Assembly: GCA_964036295.1 (NCBI GenBank)
Contig: OZ038464.1
Span: forward strand, 5,628,001-5,692,000
Reading direction: 5' to 3'
Source: Plumapathes pennacea
Lineage: Eukaryota; Cnidaria; Anthozoa; Antipatharia; Myriopathidae
DNA: 64,000 nt
In this document: piece by piece, positions 21,067 through 34,908 of the stretch
Position numbering within the stretch: position 1 is the stretch's first letter
Layout: each line of letters starts with the position of its first letter
Notes under the pieces: generated by a model
Seen by the model: only the letters and a program-made list of their open reading frames with translations
What the model was told of the DNA's origin: nothing
Database searches by the model: none
Translations under genes and position numbers: made by a program

Positions 21067-22743
21067 GCCGACGGTTTTTGCATAGTTTTTGTAAACTTTT
21101 AGCAAACGCATCGCGAGAAATTAGAGCTAATTAGAGCAAATTATGCACTAATTAAAACATCACACCTTTGGAGCAAGGAGCCATATTGAACCTCCTATAT
21201 TTTGCCAACGGATGAAGATAGATAATGCAAATGTATTGCAAAAGGTCTTGTTATAGTCCAAAGAAGGTTTCCTGAAAGTTTCAAGAGTTTTCAATTTTTG
21301 ACAAAACCCTGTGCTATGGCCTTAGTATTTTGTGAAAATCCGGTCATTTTTTGATCATCTCAGAATCGCATCAACTTTCAGGAAACGTTCCAGGGACTAT
21401 GCCGACGGTTTTTGCATAGTTTCTGTAAATTTTTAGGAAGCGCGTCGTGACAAATTAAAGCAAATTAGAGCAAATTATGCACTAATTAAAACATCACACC
21501 TTAGGAGCAAGGAGCCAAATTGAACCTCCTATATTTTGCCAACGGATGAAGATAGATAAAGCAAATGTATCGCAAAATGTCTTGTTATAGTCCAAAGAAG
21601 GTTTCCTGAAAGTTTCAAGAGTTTTCAATTTTTGACAAAAAACCCTGTGCTATAGCCTTAGTATTTTGTGAAAATCCGGTCATTTTTCGACCATCTCAGA
21701 ATTGCATCAAACTTTCAGGAAACGTTCCAGGGACTATGCCGACGGTTTTTGCATAGTTTTTGTAAACTTTTAGCAAACGCATCGCGAGAAATTAGAGCTA
21801 ATTAGAGCAAATTATGCACTAATTAAAACATCACACCTTTGGAGCAAGGAGCCATATTGAACCTCCTATATTTTGCCAACGGATGAAGATAGATAATGCA
21901 AATGTATTGCAAAAGGTCTTGTTATAGTCCAAAGAAGGTTTCCTGAAAGTTTCAAGAGTTTTCAATTTTTGACAAAACCCTGTGCTATGGCCTTAGTATT
22001 TTGTGAAAATCCGGTCATTTTTTGATCATCTCAGAATCGCATCAACTTTCAGGAAACGTTCCAGGGACTATGCCGACGGTTTTTGCATAGTTTCTGTAAA
22101 TTTTTAGGAAGCGCGTCGTGACAAATTAAAGCAAATTAGAGCAAATTATGCACTAATTAAAACATCACACCTTAGGAGCAAGGAGCCAAATTGAACCTCC
22201 TATATTTTGCCAACGGATGAAGATAGATAAATCAAATGTATCGCAAAATGTCTTGTTATAGTCCAAAGAAGGTTTCCTGAAAGTTTCAAGAGTTTTCAAT
22301 TTTTGACAAAAAACCCTGTGCTATAGCCTTAGTATTTTGTGAAAATCCGGTCATTTTTCGACCATCTCAGAATTGCATTAAACTTTCAGGAAACGTTCCA
22401 GGGACTATGCCGACGGTTTTTGCATAGTTTTTGTAAACTTTTAGCAAACGCATCGCGAGAAATTAGAGCTAATTAGAGCAAATTATGCACTAATTAAAAC
22501 ATCACACCTTTGGAGCAAGGAGCCATATTGAACCTCCTATATTTTGCCAACGGATGAAGATAGATAATGCAAATGTATTGCAAAAGGTCTTGTTATAGTC
22601 CAAAGAAGGTTTCCTGAAAGTTTCAAGAGTTTTCAATTTTTGACAAAACCCTGTGCTATGGCCTTAGTATTTTGTGAAAATCCGGTCATTTTTTGATCAA
22701 CTCAGAATTGCATCAAACTTTCAGGAAACGTTCCAGGGACTAT
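21067..22743 (+). repeat. Dimeric higher-order repeat block (671-bp period) in the satellite
   Basis: Ruler motifs at 21067, 21401, 21738, 22072, 22409 and 22744 alternate 334 and 337 bp, so type-1 units recur every 671 bp. Type-1 units carry AGCAAACGCATCGCGAG and 'GAGCTAATTAGAG'. Type-2 units carry AGGAAGCGCGTCGTGAC and a shortened 'GACAAAACCCTG'. Corresponding units are almost identical by eye. Confidence 0.85.
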
Positions 22744-24765
22744 GCCGACGGTTTTTGCATAGTTTTCGTAAATTTTTAGGAAGCGCATCGCGAGAAATTA
22801 GAGCAAATTAGAGCAAATTATGCACTAATTAAAACATGACACCTTTGGAGCGAGGAGCCAAATTGAACCTCCTATATTTTGCCAACGGATGAAGATAGAT
22901 AAATGCAAATGTATTGCAAAGGGTCTTGTTATAGTCCAAAGAAGGTTTCCTGAAAGTTTCAAGAGTTTTCAATTTTTGACAAAAAACCCTGTGCTATAGC
23001 CTTAGTATTTTGTGAAAATCCGGTCATTTTTCGACCATCTCAGAATTGCATCAAACTTTCAGGAAACGTTCCAGGGACTATGCCGACGGTTTTTGCATAG
23101 TTTTTGTAAATTTTTAGGATGCGCGTCGTGTCAAATTAAAGCAAATTAGAGCAAATTATGCACTAATTAAAACATCACACCTTAGGAGCAAGGAGTCAAA
23201 TTGAACCTCCTATATTTTGCGAACGGAAGAAGATAGATAAAGCAAATATATTGCAAAAAGTCTTGTTATAGTCCAAAGAAGGTTTCCTGAAAGTTTCAAG
23301 AGTTTTCAATTTTTGACAAAAAACCCTGTGCTATAGCCTTTCGTATTTTGTGAAAATCCGGTCATTTTTCGACCATCTCAGAATTGCATCAAACTTTCAG
23401 GAAACGTTCCAGGGACTATGCCGACGGTTTTTGCATAGTTTTTGTAAACTTTTAGGAGGCGCGTAGCGAGAAATTAAAGCAAATTAGAGCAAATTACGCT
23501 CTAATTAATACATCACACCTTTGGAGCAAGGAGTCAAATTGAACCTGCTATATTTTGCCAACGAATGAAGATAGATAAAGCAAATGTATCGCAAAAAGTC
23601 TTGTTATAGTCCAAAGAAGGTTTCCTGAAAGTTTCAAGAGTTTTCAATTTTTGACAAAAAACCCTGTGCTATAGCCTTAGTATTTTGTGAAAATCCGGTC
23701 ATTTTTCGACCATCTCAGAATTGCATCAAACTTTCAGGAAACGTTCCAGGGACTATGCCGACGGTTTTTGCATAGTTTTTGTAAATTTTTAGGATGCGCG
23801 TCGTGTCAAATTAAAGCAAATTAGAGCAAATTATGTACTAATTAAAACATCACACCTTTGGAGCAAGGAGTCAAATTGAACCTCCTATATTTTGCGAACG
23901 GAAGAAGATAGATAAAGCAAATATATTGCAAAAAGTCTTGTTATAGTCCAAAGAAGGTTTCCTGAAAGTTTCAAGAGTTTTCAATTTTTGACAAAAAACC
24001 CTGTGCTATAGCCTTAGTATTTTGTGAAAATCCGGTCATTTTTCGACCATCTCAGAATTGCATCAAACTTTCAGGAAACGTTCCAGGGACTATGCCGACG
24101 GTTTTTGCATAGTTTTTGTAAATTTTTAGGAAGCGCGTCGTGAGAAATTAGGGAAAATTAGAGCAAATTATACACTAATTTAAACATCACACCTTTTGAT
24201 CAAACGAGCCAAATTTAAGCTCCTATATTTCGCCAAAGGATGAAGATACATAAAACAAATGTATAGCAAAAAAGGCTTGTTATAGTCCAAAGGTTTCCTG
24301 AAAGTTTCAAGAGTTTTCATTTTGACAAAAAACCCTGTGCTATAGCCTTAGTATTTTGTGAAAATCCGGTCATTTTTTGACCATCTCAGAATTCCATCAA
24401 ACTTTCAGGAAACGTTCCAAGAACTCTACCGACGGTTTTTGCATAGTTTTTGTAAACTTTTAGGAGGCGCGTAGCGAGAAATTAAAGCAAATTAGAGCAA
24501 ATTACGCTTTAATTAATACATCACACCTTTAGAGCAAGAAGCCATATTGAACCTCCTATATTTTGCCAACGGATGAAGATAGATAAATGCAAATGTATTG
24601 CAAAAGGTCTTGTTATAGTCCAAAGAAGGTTTCCTGAAAGTTTCAAGAGTTTTCAATTTTTGACAAAAAACCCTGTGCTATAGCCTTAGTATTTTGTGAA
24701 AATCCGGTCATTTTTCGACCATCTCAGAATTGCATCAAACTTTCAGGAAACGTTCCAGGGACTAT

Positions 24766-27457
24766 GCCGACGGTTTTTGCATAGTTTTTGTAAATTTTTA
24801 GGAAGCGCGTCGTGAGAAATTAGGGAAAATTAGAGCAAATTATACACTAATTTAAACATCACACCTTTTGATCAAACGAGCCAAATTTAAGCTCCTATAT
24901 TTCGCCAAAGGATGAATATACATAAAACAAATGTATTGCAAAAAAGGCTTGTTATAGTCCAAAGGTTTCCTGAAAGTTTCAAGAGTTTTCATTTTGACAA
25001 AAAACCCTGTGCTATAGCCTTAGTATTTTGTGAAAATCCGGTCATTTTTTGACCATCTCAGAATTCCATCAAACTTTCAGGAAACGTTCCAAGAACTCTA
25101 CCGACGGTTTTTGCATAGTTTTTGTAAACTTTTAGGAGGCGCGTAGCGAGAAATTAAAGCAAATTAGAGCAAATTACGCTTTAATTAATACATCACACCT
25201 TTAGAGCAAGAAGCCATATTGAACCTCCTATATTTTGCCAACGAATGAAGATAGATAAAGCAAATGTATCGCAAAAAGTCTTGTTATAGTCCAAAGAAGG
25301 TTTCCTGAAAGTTTCAAGAGTTTTCAATTTTTGACAAAAAACCCTGTGCTATAGCCTTAGTATTTTGTGAAAATCCGGTCATTTTTTGACCATCTCAGAA
25401 TTGCATCAAACTTTCAGGAAACGTTCCAGGAACTCTACCGACGGTTTTTGCATAGTTTTTGTAAACTTTTAGGAGGCGCGTAGCGAGAAATTAAAGCAAA
25501 TTAGATCAAATTACGCTCTAATTAATACATCACACCTTTGGAGCAAGAAGCCATATTGAACCTCCTATATTTTGCCAACGAATGAAGATAGATAAAGCAA
25601 ATGTATCGCAAAAAGTCTTGTTATAGTCCAAAGAAGGTTTCCTGAAAGTTTCAAGAGTTTTCAATTTTTGACAAAAAACCCTGTGCTATAGCCTTAGTAT
25701 TTTGTGAAAATCCGGTCATTTTTTGATCATCTCAGAATTGCATCAAACTTTCAGGAAACGTTCCAGGGACTATGCCGACGGTTTTTGCATAGTTTTTGTA
25801 AATTTTTAGGAAGCGCATCGCGAAAAATTAGAGCAAATTAGAGCAAATTATGCACTAATTAAAACATCACATCTTTGGAGCAAGAAGCCATATTGAACCT
25901 CCTATATTTTGCCAACGGATGAAGTTAGATAATGCAAATGTATTGCAAAAGGTCTTGTTATAGTCCAAAGAAGGTTTCCTGAAAGTTTCAAGAGTTTTCA
26001 ATTTTTGGCAAAAAACCCTGTGCTATAGCCTTTCGTATTTTGTGAAAATCCGGTCATTTTTCGACCATCTCAGAATTGCATCAAACTTTCAGGAAACGTT
26101 CCAGGGACTATGCCGACGGTTTTTGCATAGTTTTTGTAAATTTTTAGGAAGCGCGTCGTGAGAAATTAGGGAAAATTAGAGCAAATTATACACTAATTTA
26201 AACATCACACCTTTTGATCAAACGAGCCAAATTTAAGCTCCTATATTTCGCCAAAGGATGAATATACATAAAACAAATGTATTGCAAAAAAGGCTTGTTA
26301 TAGTCCAAAGGTTTCCTGAAAGTTTCAAGAGTTTTCATTTTGACAAAAAACCCTGTGCTATAGCCTTAGTATTTTGTGAAAATCCGGTCATTTTTTGACC
26401 ATCTCAGAATTCCATCAAACTTTCAGGAAACGTTCCAAGAACTCTACCGACGGTTTTTGCATAGTTTTTGTAAACTTTTAGGAGGCGCGTAGCGAGAAAT
26501 TAAAGCAAATTAGAGCAAATTACGCTTTAATTAATACATCACACCTTTAGAGCAAGAAGCCATATTGAACCTCCTATATTTTGCCAACGAATGAAGATAG
26601 ATAAAGCAAATGTATCGCAAAAAGTCTTGTTATAGTCCAAAGAAGGTTTCCTGAAAGTTTCAAGAGTTTTCAATTTTTGACAAAAAACCCTGTGCTATAG
26701 CCTTAGTATTTTGTGAAAATCCGGTCATTTTTTGACCATCTCAGAATTGCATCAAACTTTCAGGAAACGTTCCAGGAACTCTACCGACGGTTTTTGCATA
26801 GTTTTTGTAAACTTTTAGGAGGCGCGTAGCGAGAAATTAAAGCAAATTAGATCAAATTACGCTCTAATTAATACATCACACCTTTGGAGCAAGAAGCCAT
26901 ATTGAACCTCCTATATTTTGCCAACGAATGAAGATAGATAAAGCAAATGTATCGCAAAAAGTCTTGTTATAGTCCAAAGAAGGTTTCCTGAAAGTTTCAA
27001 GAGTTTTCAATTTTTGACAAAAAACCCTGTGCTATAGCCTTAGTATTTTGTGAAAATCCGGTCATTTTTTGATCATCTCAGAATTGCATCAAACTTTCAG
27101 GAAACGTTCCAGGGACTATGCCGACGGTTTTTGCATAGTTTTTGTAAATTTTTAGGAAGCGCATCGCGAAAAATTAGAGCAAATTAGAGCAAATTATGCA
27201 CTAATTAAAACATCACATCTTTGGAGCAAGAAGCCATATTGAACCTCCTATATTTTGCCAACGGATGAAGTTAGATAATGCAAATGTATTGCAAAAGGTC
27301 TTGTTATAGTCCAAAGAAGGTTTCCTGAAAGTTTCAAGAGTTTTCAATTTTTGGCAAAAAACCCTGTGCTATAGCCTTTCGTATTTTGTGAAAATCCGGT
27401 CATTTTTCGACCATCTCAGAATTGCATCAAACTTTCAGGAAACGTTCCAGGGACTAT
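24766..27457 (+). repeat. Tetrameric higher-order repeat, two near-identical 1346-bp blocks
   Basis: Four ruler motifs at 24766, 25100, 25437 and 25774 recur at 26112, 26446, 26783 and 27120, each exactly 1346 bp later. Rare variants are copied too: ATGAATATACATAAAACAAA, the 4-bp-shorter CAAAGGTTTCC, CTCTACCGACGG and TAGATCAAATTACGCTC. This marks a recent four-monomer duplication. Confidence 0.9.
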
Positions 27458-30400
27458 GCCGACGGTTTTTGCATAGTTTTTGTAAACTTTTAGGAGGCGC
27501 GTAGCGAGAAATTAAAGCAAATTAGAGCAAATCACGCTCTAATTAATACATCACACCTTTGGAGCAAGGAGTCAAATTGAACCTGCTATATTTTGCCAAC
27601 GAATGAAGATAGATAAAGCAAATGTATCGCAAAAGGTCTTGTTATAGTCCAAAGAAGGTTTCCTGAAAGTTTCAAGACTTTTCAATTTTTGACAAAAAAA
27701 CCCTGTGCTATAGCCTTAGTATTTTGTGAAAATCCGGTCATTTTTTGATCATCTCAGAATTGCATCAAACTTTCAGGAAACGTTCCAGGGACTATTCCGA
27801 CGGTTTTTGGATAGTTTTTGTAAATTTTTAGGAAGCGCATCGCGAGAAATTAGAGCAAATTAGAGCAAATTATGCACTAATTAAAACATCACACCTTTGG
27901 AAGCCATATTGAATCTCCTATATTTTGCCAACGGATGAAGATAGATAATGCAAATGTACTGCAAAAGATCTTGTTATAGTCCAAAGAAGGTTTCCTGAAG
28001 GTTTCAAGAGTTTTCAATTTTTGACAAAACCCTGTGCTATAGCCTTAGTATTTTGTGAAAATCCGGTCATTTTTTGACCATCTCAGAATTGCATCAAACT
28101 TTCAGGAAACCTTCCAGGGACTATGCCGACGGTTTTTGCATAGTTTTTGTAAAAACTTTTAGGAGGCGCGTAGCGAGAAATTAAAGCAAATTAGAGCAAA
28201 TTACGCTCTAATTAATACATCACACCATAGTCCAAAGAAGGTTTCCTGAAAGTTTCAAGAGTTTTCAATTTTTGACAAAAAACCCTGTGCTATAGCCTTA
28301 GTATTTTGTGAAAATCCGGTCATTTTTTGAGCAGTCATTTTGTAAACTTTTACAAAACGCATCGCGAGAAATTAGAGCAAATTATAGCAAATTATGCACT
28401 AATTAAAACATCACACCTTTGGAGCAAGGAGCCATATTGAACCTCCTATATTTTGCCAAAGGATGAAGATAGATATAGCAAATGTATTGCAAAAAGTCTT
28501 GTTATAGTCCAATTAAGGTTTCCTGAAAGTTTCAAGAGTTTTCAATTTTTGACAAAAAACCCTGTGCTATAGCCTTAGTATTTTGTGAAGATCCGGTCAT
28601 TTTTTGACCATCTCAGAATTGCATCAAACTTTCAGGAAACGTTCCAGGGACTATGCCGATGGTTTTTGCATAGTTTTTGTAAATTATTAGGAAGCGCGTC
28701 GTGAGAAATTAGGGAAAATTAGAGCAAATTATACACTAATTTAAACATCACACCTTTTGATCAAACGAGCCAAATTTAAGCTCCTATATTTCGCCAAAGG
28801 ATAAAGATAGATAAAACAAAATATATTGCAAAAGGTCTTGTTATTGTCCAAATAAGGTGTCCTGAAAGTTTCAAGACTTTTTAATTTTTGACAAAAAACC
28901 CTGTGCTATAGCCTTAGTATTTTGTGAAAATCCGGTCATTTTTTGACCATCTCAGAATCGCATCATACTTTCAGGAAACGTTCCAGGGACTATGCCGACG
29001 GTTTTTGCATAGATTTTTGTAAACTTTTAGCAAGCGCATCGCCAGAAATTAGAGCAAATTAGAGCAAATTATGCACTAATTAAAACATCACACCTTTGCA
29101 GCAAGGAGCCAAATTGAACCTCCTATATTTTGCCAAAGGATGAAGATAGATATAACAAATGTATTGCAAAAGATCTTTTTATAGTCCAAAGAAGGTTTCC
29201 TGAAAGTTTCAAGAGTTTTCAATTTTTGACAAAAAACCCTGTGCTATAGCCTTAGTATTTTGTGAAAATCCGGTCATTTTTTGACCATCTCAGAATCGCA
29301 TCAAACTTTCGGGAAACGTTCCAGGGACTATGCCGATGGTTTTTGCATACTTTTTGTAAACTTTTAGGAAGCGCGTGGCGAGAAATTAGAGCAAATTAGA
29401 GCAAATTATGCACTAATTAAAACATCAAACATTTGGAGCAAGGAGCCAAATTGAACCTCCTATATTTTGCCAAAACATGAAGATAGATATAGCAAATGTA
29501 TTGCAAAAGGTCTTCTTATAGTCCAAAGAAGGTTTCTTGAAAGTTTCAAGAGTTTTCAATATTTGACAAAAAACCCTGTGCTATAGTCTTAGTATTTTGT
29601 GAAAATCCGGCCATTTTTTGACCATCTCAGAATCGCATCATACTTTCAGGAAACGTTCCAGGGACTATGCCGACGGTTTTTGCATAGTTTTTGTAAACTT
29701 TTAGGAAGCGCGTCGCGAAAAATTAGGGAAAATTAGAGGAAATTATGCACTAATTAAAACATCACACTATTTCATCAAACGAGCCAAATTTAAGCTCCTA
29801 TATTTCGCCAAAGGATGTAGATACATAAAACAAATGTATTGTAAAAAGGCTTGTTATAGTCCAAAGAAGGTTTCCTGAAAGTTTCAAGAGTTTTCATTTT
29901 GACAAAAAAGCCTGTGCTATAACCTTATTATTTTGTGAAAATCCGGTCATTTTTTGACCATCTCAGATTCGTATCAATCTTTCAGGAAACGTTCCAGGAA
30001 CTCTACCGACGGTTTTTGCATAGTTTTTGTAAACTTTTAGGAGGCGGGTAGCGAGAAATTAGAGCAAATTATAGCAAATTATGCTCTAATTAATACACCA
30101 CACCTTTGGAGCAAGGAGCCAAATTGAAGCTGCTATATTTTGCCAACGAATGAAGATAGATAAAGCAAATATATCGCAAAAAGTCTTGTTATAGTCCAAA
30201 TAAGGTGTCCTGAAAGTTTCAAGAGTTTTGAATTTTTGACAAAAAACCCTGTGCTATAGCCTTAGTATTTTGTGAAAATCCGGTCATTTTTTGACCATCT
30301 CAGAATCGCATCAAACTTTCGGGAAGCGTTCCATGGACTATGCGGACGGTTTTCGAATAGTTTTTGTAAACTTTTAGGTAGCGCTTCATGAGAAATTAGA

Positions 30401-30938
30401 GCAAATTAGAGCAAATTATGCACTAATTAAAACATCACACCTTTGGAGCAAGGAGCCAAATTGAACCTCCTATATTTTGGCAAAGGATTAAGATAGATAA
30501 AGGAAATTTATTGCAAAAAGTCTTGTTATAGTCCAAAGAAGTTTTCCTGAAAGTTTCAAGAGTTTTTAATTTTTGACAAAAAACCTTGTGCTATAGCCTT
30601 ATTATTTTGTGAAAATCCGGTCATTTTTTGACCATCTCAGAATTGTCTCAAACTTTCTGGAAACGTTCCAGGAACTATGCCGACGGTTTTTCCATAGTTT
30701 TTGTAAACTTTAAGCACGCACGTCGTGAGAAATTAGAGGAAATTAGTGCAAATCATGCACTAATTAAAACATCACACCTTTCGAGGAAAGGAGCCAAATT
30801 TAAGCTGCTATATTTCGCCAACGGATTAAGATAGATAAAGCAAATGTATTGCAAAAAGTCTTGTTATAGTCCAATGATGGTTTCCTAAACATTTCAAGAG
30901 TTTTTTATTTTTGACAGAACACCCTGTGCTATAGCCCA

Positions 30939-33900
30939 AAGAATTCTAATCTTGCCCGTATTATTTCTATTGTTGTTTTTCTAAAACGTTCACCATTGGC
31001 ACTGGTTATGCGCGTAACTTTTTTCTTCGTTTTGGAAACGTTGTAGTTACGCAGGTATTGATTTAATGTTTTTATTGTGTTTACTTGTACTTAGTTTATC
31101 GTACTATTTCAGCTCGACGGTATAAAAAGCAACGCTGAAATTCCCTCACAAAATGGTTGTTGTTTTCGCCTACTTTTAAGGTGTTTGCATCATTTTTTTT
31201 CTTCGAAAACTGATGTTTTCTTAGTCGCTCTCTTTAATCTTGCCACAAATTTGTAGAATATTTTCTGTTCGCTCTCAAATTTTGATACGGCTTGATAAAT
31301 AATGTTGGACATGGTTTTAGATTTTAGATTTTCTTCTGTGTACAATGTAGTAACTTGCCTGATAGGTTTATTTGTAACACCTCAAGTTATTAGTATTAGT
31401 TTTTTTTGGTGCATGCGGCTGCTAGTTATATACTATTCAGAAATAGAAAGTTGCGCACTGTTTTCCAGCACAGGAATTTTGTGAAATTATTTTTTACGAG
31501 AACAAATTATTTTGATTTGGATATTTCTTAGCTTTTCAAGGCAAACAAAGAATATTTCGCGGCAGAAATAATACAGTTGTGTCTGTTTGCGCAAATTTAC
31601 AGCCATTTGTTTCGCGCTGTTTATATTTTTGAAGGGTATATCTTTATCTGGTACTGAACCTGAAATTTTTACTTGCAAAATTAAAATGGACTTATTCAAA
31701 TAGAAACAATTCAACACTGAATCTTTACTCGGAAGCAATCAACAGTTTTGTGTCTTCTGTGATTCATTTGCGCCACAATTTTGGTGGCCTGACTAAATTG
31801 ACCCCCGAGGTTTGTCCAGATTGTGTTTTTTTTCTTTAAATTTTCAACTGTACCAGAGTTTAGGTTTGTGTATTTCCGGAGTTAGAACTGTTTAGCTTGT
31901 GGTTCTGTCAAGTTGGGATAGTTGGAAGAGAATTGTGCACTGTCTTTTGTCTATTGGGTTGGGAAGTCGTTTTGATTCCGTCGCACAATTTTTCATTCAA
32001 TTTTAAAATTTAGCTTATGACGCCGTTTGAATTAACTAATGCTTCACAAAGCTGACGCGGTTCAATTTTAAGTGAATGGCTACGTCGCCAAGAGTTTAAT
32101 TCCCACTTCATGTAAGCTTTTATCGTTTTCAAATGCACTTGAAATATTTTAAAGACTTCATCTGTAATATTGTATTCGATTTTTGTTGCAAAAACTATTT
32201 TATTCATTGCCATTTGCGAGCAGTTCGCATTTCTCTTCCTCCATCCTGGCTTATCAGACGATCCCTTCGGCTAAGCAGTAACTTGTAATATGCTTTTTTA
32301 TGTCTGTTTGTGGGTGCGTCACATGTAAAAGCTACCTCATGGCTCAAGTCAATTTGCTTTCACTGTCGAGGGAAATAGATCAAGTGTTCGCATTCGAATT
32401 CGAATTAGAACCGCGGGAATTGAATAGCAATTCCGCACCAAATTTTATTGACGCATGATATACCTTTACTTGTGATGCATTGGATGCATCATTTCATATA
32501 TTCACCGTCTATTTGGCGCGCGCTTCTTAAACTTTACATGGCGGGGATTATTGCGCGGAGCAACTAATGCAGGCAATCGGTGTCTGTTTTCTTTCGCGAA
32601 GGCTCTAAAAACGTAGTCGGTGTATTTTGAAATGTTTGTAGCCTTTAGCTTTTTAGTGAATGACCTATACTTTAATGCGATATGATGTACGTGAATATGT
32701 AATATGCAGTATAACCTGCAAAACTTGTTTTATAATTAAAGATGACATAAGACCATGATGCTTTTCAAACTTTAATGACGTCACATTCAGAGTGCATATA
32801 AGTAAATTTTCAGGTAGGGGTGGTTGGTCGTGGCTACAACTATGGTCAAACTTTTTTGCTTACCTAATAAGGTTAATGATCGGACTTTGAAACAGCAAGA
32901 GTAATAGAGTTGTACTAGTTATGTAGTAGTAAAAGAGCACTACTAAACTGTTACAACTACTATTACTATTACTACTTCAAAGCACATATACGCGAACCTA
33001 GCAGTTAAGTAAATTGAAGGAGAGGCTCTGAGAAACGGAAAGCAAATAACGCAAAGAAAAAAGGGTTTATTAAAATTGGGATATTTAACAAAAATTCGGC
33101 GCATGAAGTTGGCATAAGCCTTCAGCCAAATCAAGAATATCGGAGCCAAAATGAAAGACGTTTCTCAGAGCCTCCCGTTCCAAATCCTTTTTGAAATAAG
33201 GAGGGAAGGTATTCCCTTGCTTCTAATAAACACGCACAACATGGGATATGGTTGTTGAATCACTAGAAAATCATAAAGGTAGAATTGAAGTTTTTGCTTC
33301 GCACAAAATTGTTCAAAACGGCTGTTATTTATCCTGAAAACCCGAAGTCAGAATGTAAAGAAGATCCGTGCAATTAACTCAAAACAACGTTGCAATTGAT
33401 CATCGCAAAGTTCCATTTGAAATTTGCGACTACTCAATTGAGCAAAATTCCTATTTCGGACGCAAATTTCCTTTTGAAATTTACCGAGATAAAAATTTCC
33501 CTAGTTTTCTCGTTCCTATTTCAGCATTGCAAAGTTCCATTTGAAATTTGCAATTAAATTTTCAGTGATTCGAAAGAAACAACCACATCCCATTATATGC
33601 AGAGATCAAGCATACTAAAATGACTGCAGTGCCGTTGACGCGAAATTGAACGCGATAAAGAAACCACGCGAGAAACCGTTTCGAAAGAGAAAATAAAAAC
33701 ACTCCGCTCAGCTTGCATTTGAATATGAAATCAGATACTCTAGCTCAGTTAAACTCTGTATTTTCCACATTCTTGTAAGCGGGCAGTTCTAGTGCACCGT
33801 AAATTATCGGATGGTACATTCAAATTTCGCGCTCGATATTTGTGATTGCGCCAAACTCGAGATACAATAAGGATGAATATTTATTGTCAAGAAACAATAG

Positions 33901-34376
33901 GCTGAGTATCACGTGTTGGTCTCCGAGGAAAACGTTTTCGGCACAAACAAAAAACAATACCAACAACAACACTGGAAAAAAAAACTTGATTTATAATTTG
34001 TGGGAAAAACTTGCTATTTTCGTGTTCTTCGCTAAGTAGAGAGGGCAAAATCCCTACGAAAACATTCTGATAAACCATTTTTCGACTTAAATTCTCCGTC
34101 AGAATCTGTAGCACTGAACTGAATGTTTGCGTTAGCCACAAAATGGCTTTGAATCTCGCGGGTTTGCAGTTGTATATGGCTAATTTAATTTGAATAGCAA
34201 AAAAAAAAAAAAAAAAGAGTTCTTTCGCGATGTACTGAAGCCGGTTCGTGTAGAAAATGTCTCTTGATCTTTTCAGTAACGGCTTGTTTGCAGTCATGTA
34301 AAGTAAGCTTGGCTAACAACGAAACAAGGTGTCTCAATAGAACAGATACTTGAAGCACTGACTTCTCGAGAACGGT
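30939..34376. other. AT-rich intergenic stretch, no gene recognised
   Basis: No open frame has a recognisable motif. A 23-bp direct repeat containing AAAGTTCCATTTGAAATTTG occurs at 33405-33427 and 33529-33551, with a weaker third version at about 33460-33484. A 19-bp A-run is at about 34199-34217. Confidence 0.5.
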
Positions 34377-34908
34377 TTGGAACGTTCACCCAATCTCAGA
34401 CCTCCATCGTCAGGCACCACCGACCTCAGACCTCCAACCTCAGGCATTTGGGACTGGGTCCAACTACCAACCTCGGGCTCTTGGGGAGAATGGGGACCAC
34501 CAACCTTAGACACATTCCCTAGGAGACTACAACCACAACGTCAGGCACAAAATGGCGGACGTGACGTGGCTGACAGGAAACAGCGATACGAACAACAAAT
34601 ACGTTTAATATTAGCAATAACATGAACTGTGATTGTCTCATAATTGTAGCGAATGTTATAGCGAACTTGAACACGGCCGTAATCTGTAATTTATGTTTCT
34701 TGGACACTCGTTCGTTTCAAAGGAAACAGGTATGATGATGTGATTCGCCCAAATGTAAAATCCTAACAGAAATCATCTCTGAAGTGTTGTAACTTCCTTG
34801 TATTGAGTAAAAATCAACGATCACTTCGCTTGATCCTGTTCTACATGCAGTTCTACGTGAACAGAAACACTTATTGCAGCCTGCGAATCAGAATAACAAT
34901 AATTCTAA

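Larger units (their letters stand above)
18045..30938 (+). repeat. Tandem satellite array, about 335-338-bp monomer, with higher-order structure
   Basis: Using the motif GCCGACGG (or its variant) as ruler, I count 34 units, the first at 18274 and the last at 30679. Most spacings are 334-338 bp. A few are shorter (248 at the left edge, a truncated unit at 28210-28340). Each monomer runs: TATATTTTGCCAACGGATGA, GTTTCCTGAAAGTTT, ACAAAAAACCCTGTGCTATA, ATTTTGTGAAAATCCGGTCA, AAACTTTCAGGAAAC, TATGCCGACGGTTTTTGCAT, AATTAGAGCAAATTAGAGCA. There is no coding frame for nearly 10 kb. Edge units are the most diverged and central units the most uniform, as expected from unequal exchange. A LINE interrupts it at 19656-20880. 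Confidence 0.95.

Noticed and set aside
18045-30938. The satellite as a CRISPR-like array or a repetitive coding gene
   Set aside because: Monomers are contiguous with no spacers, carry stops in all frames, and the genome is eukaryotic.
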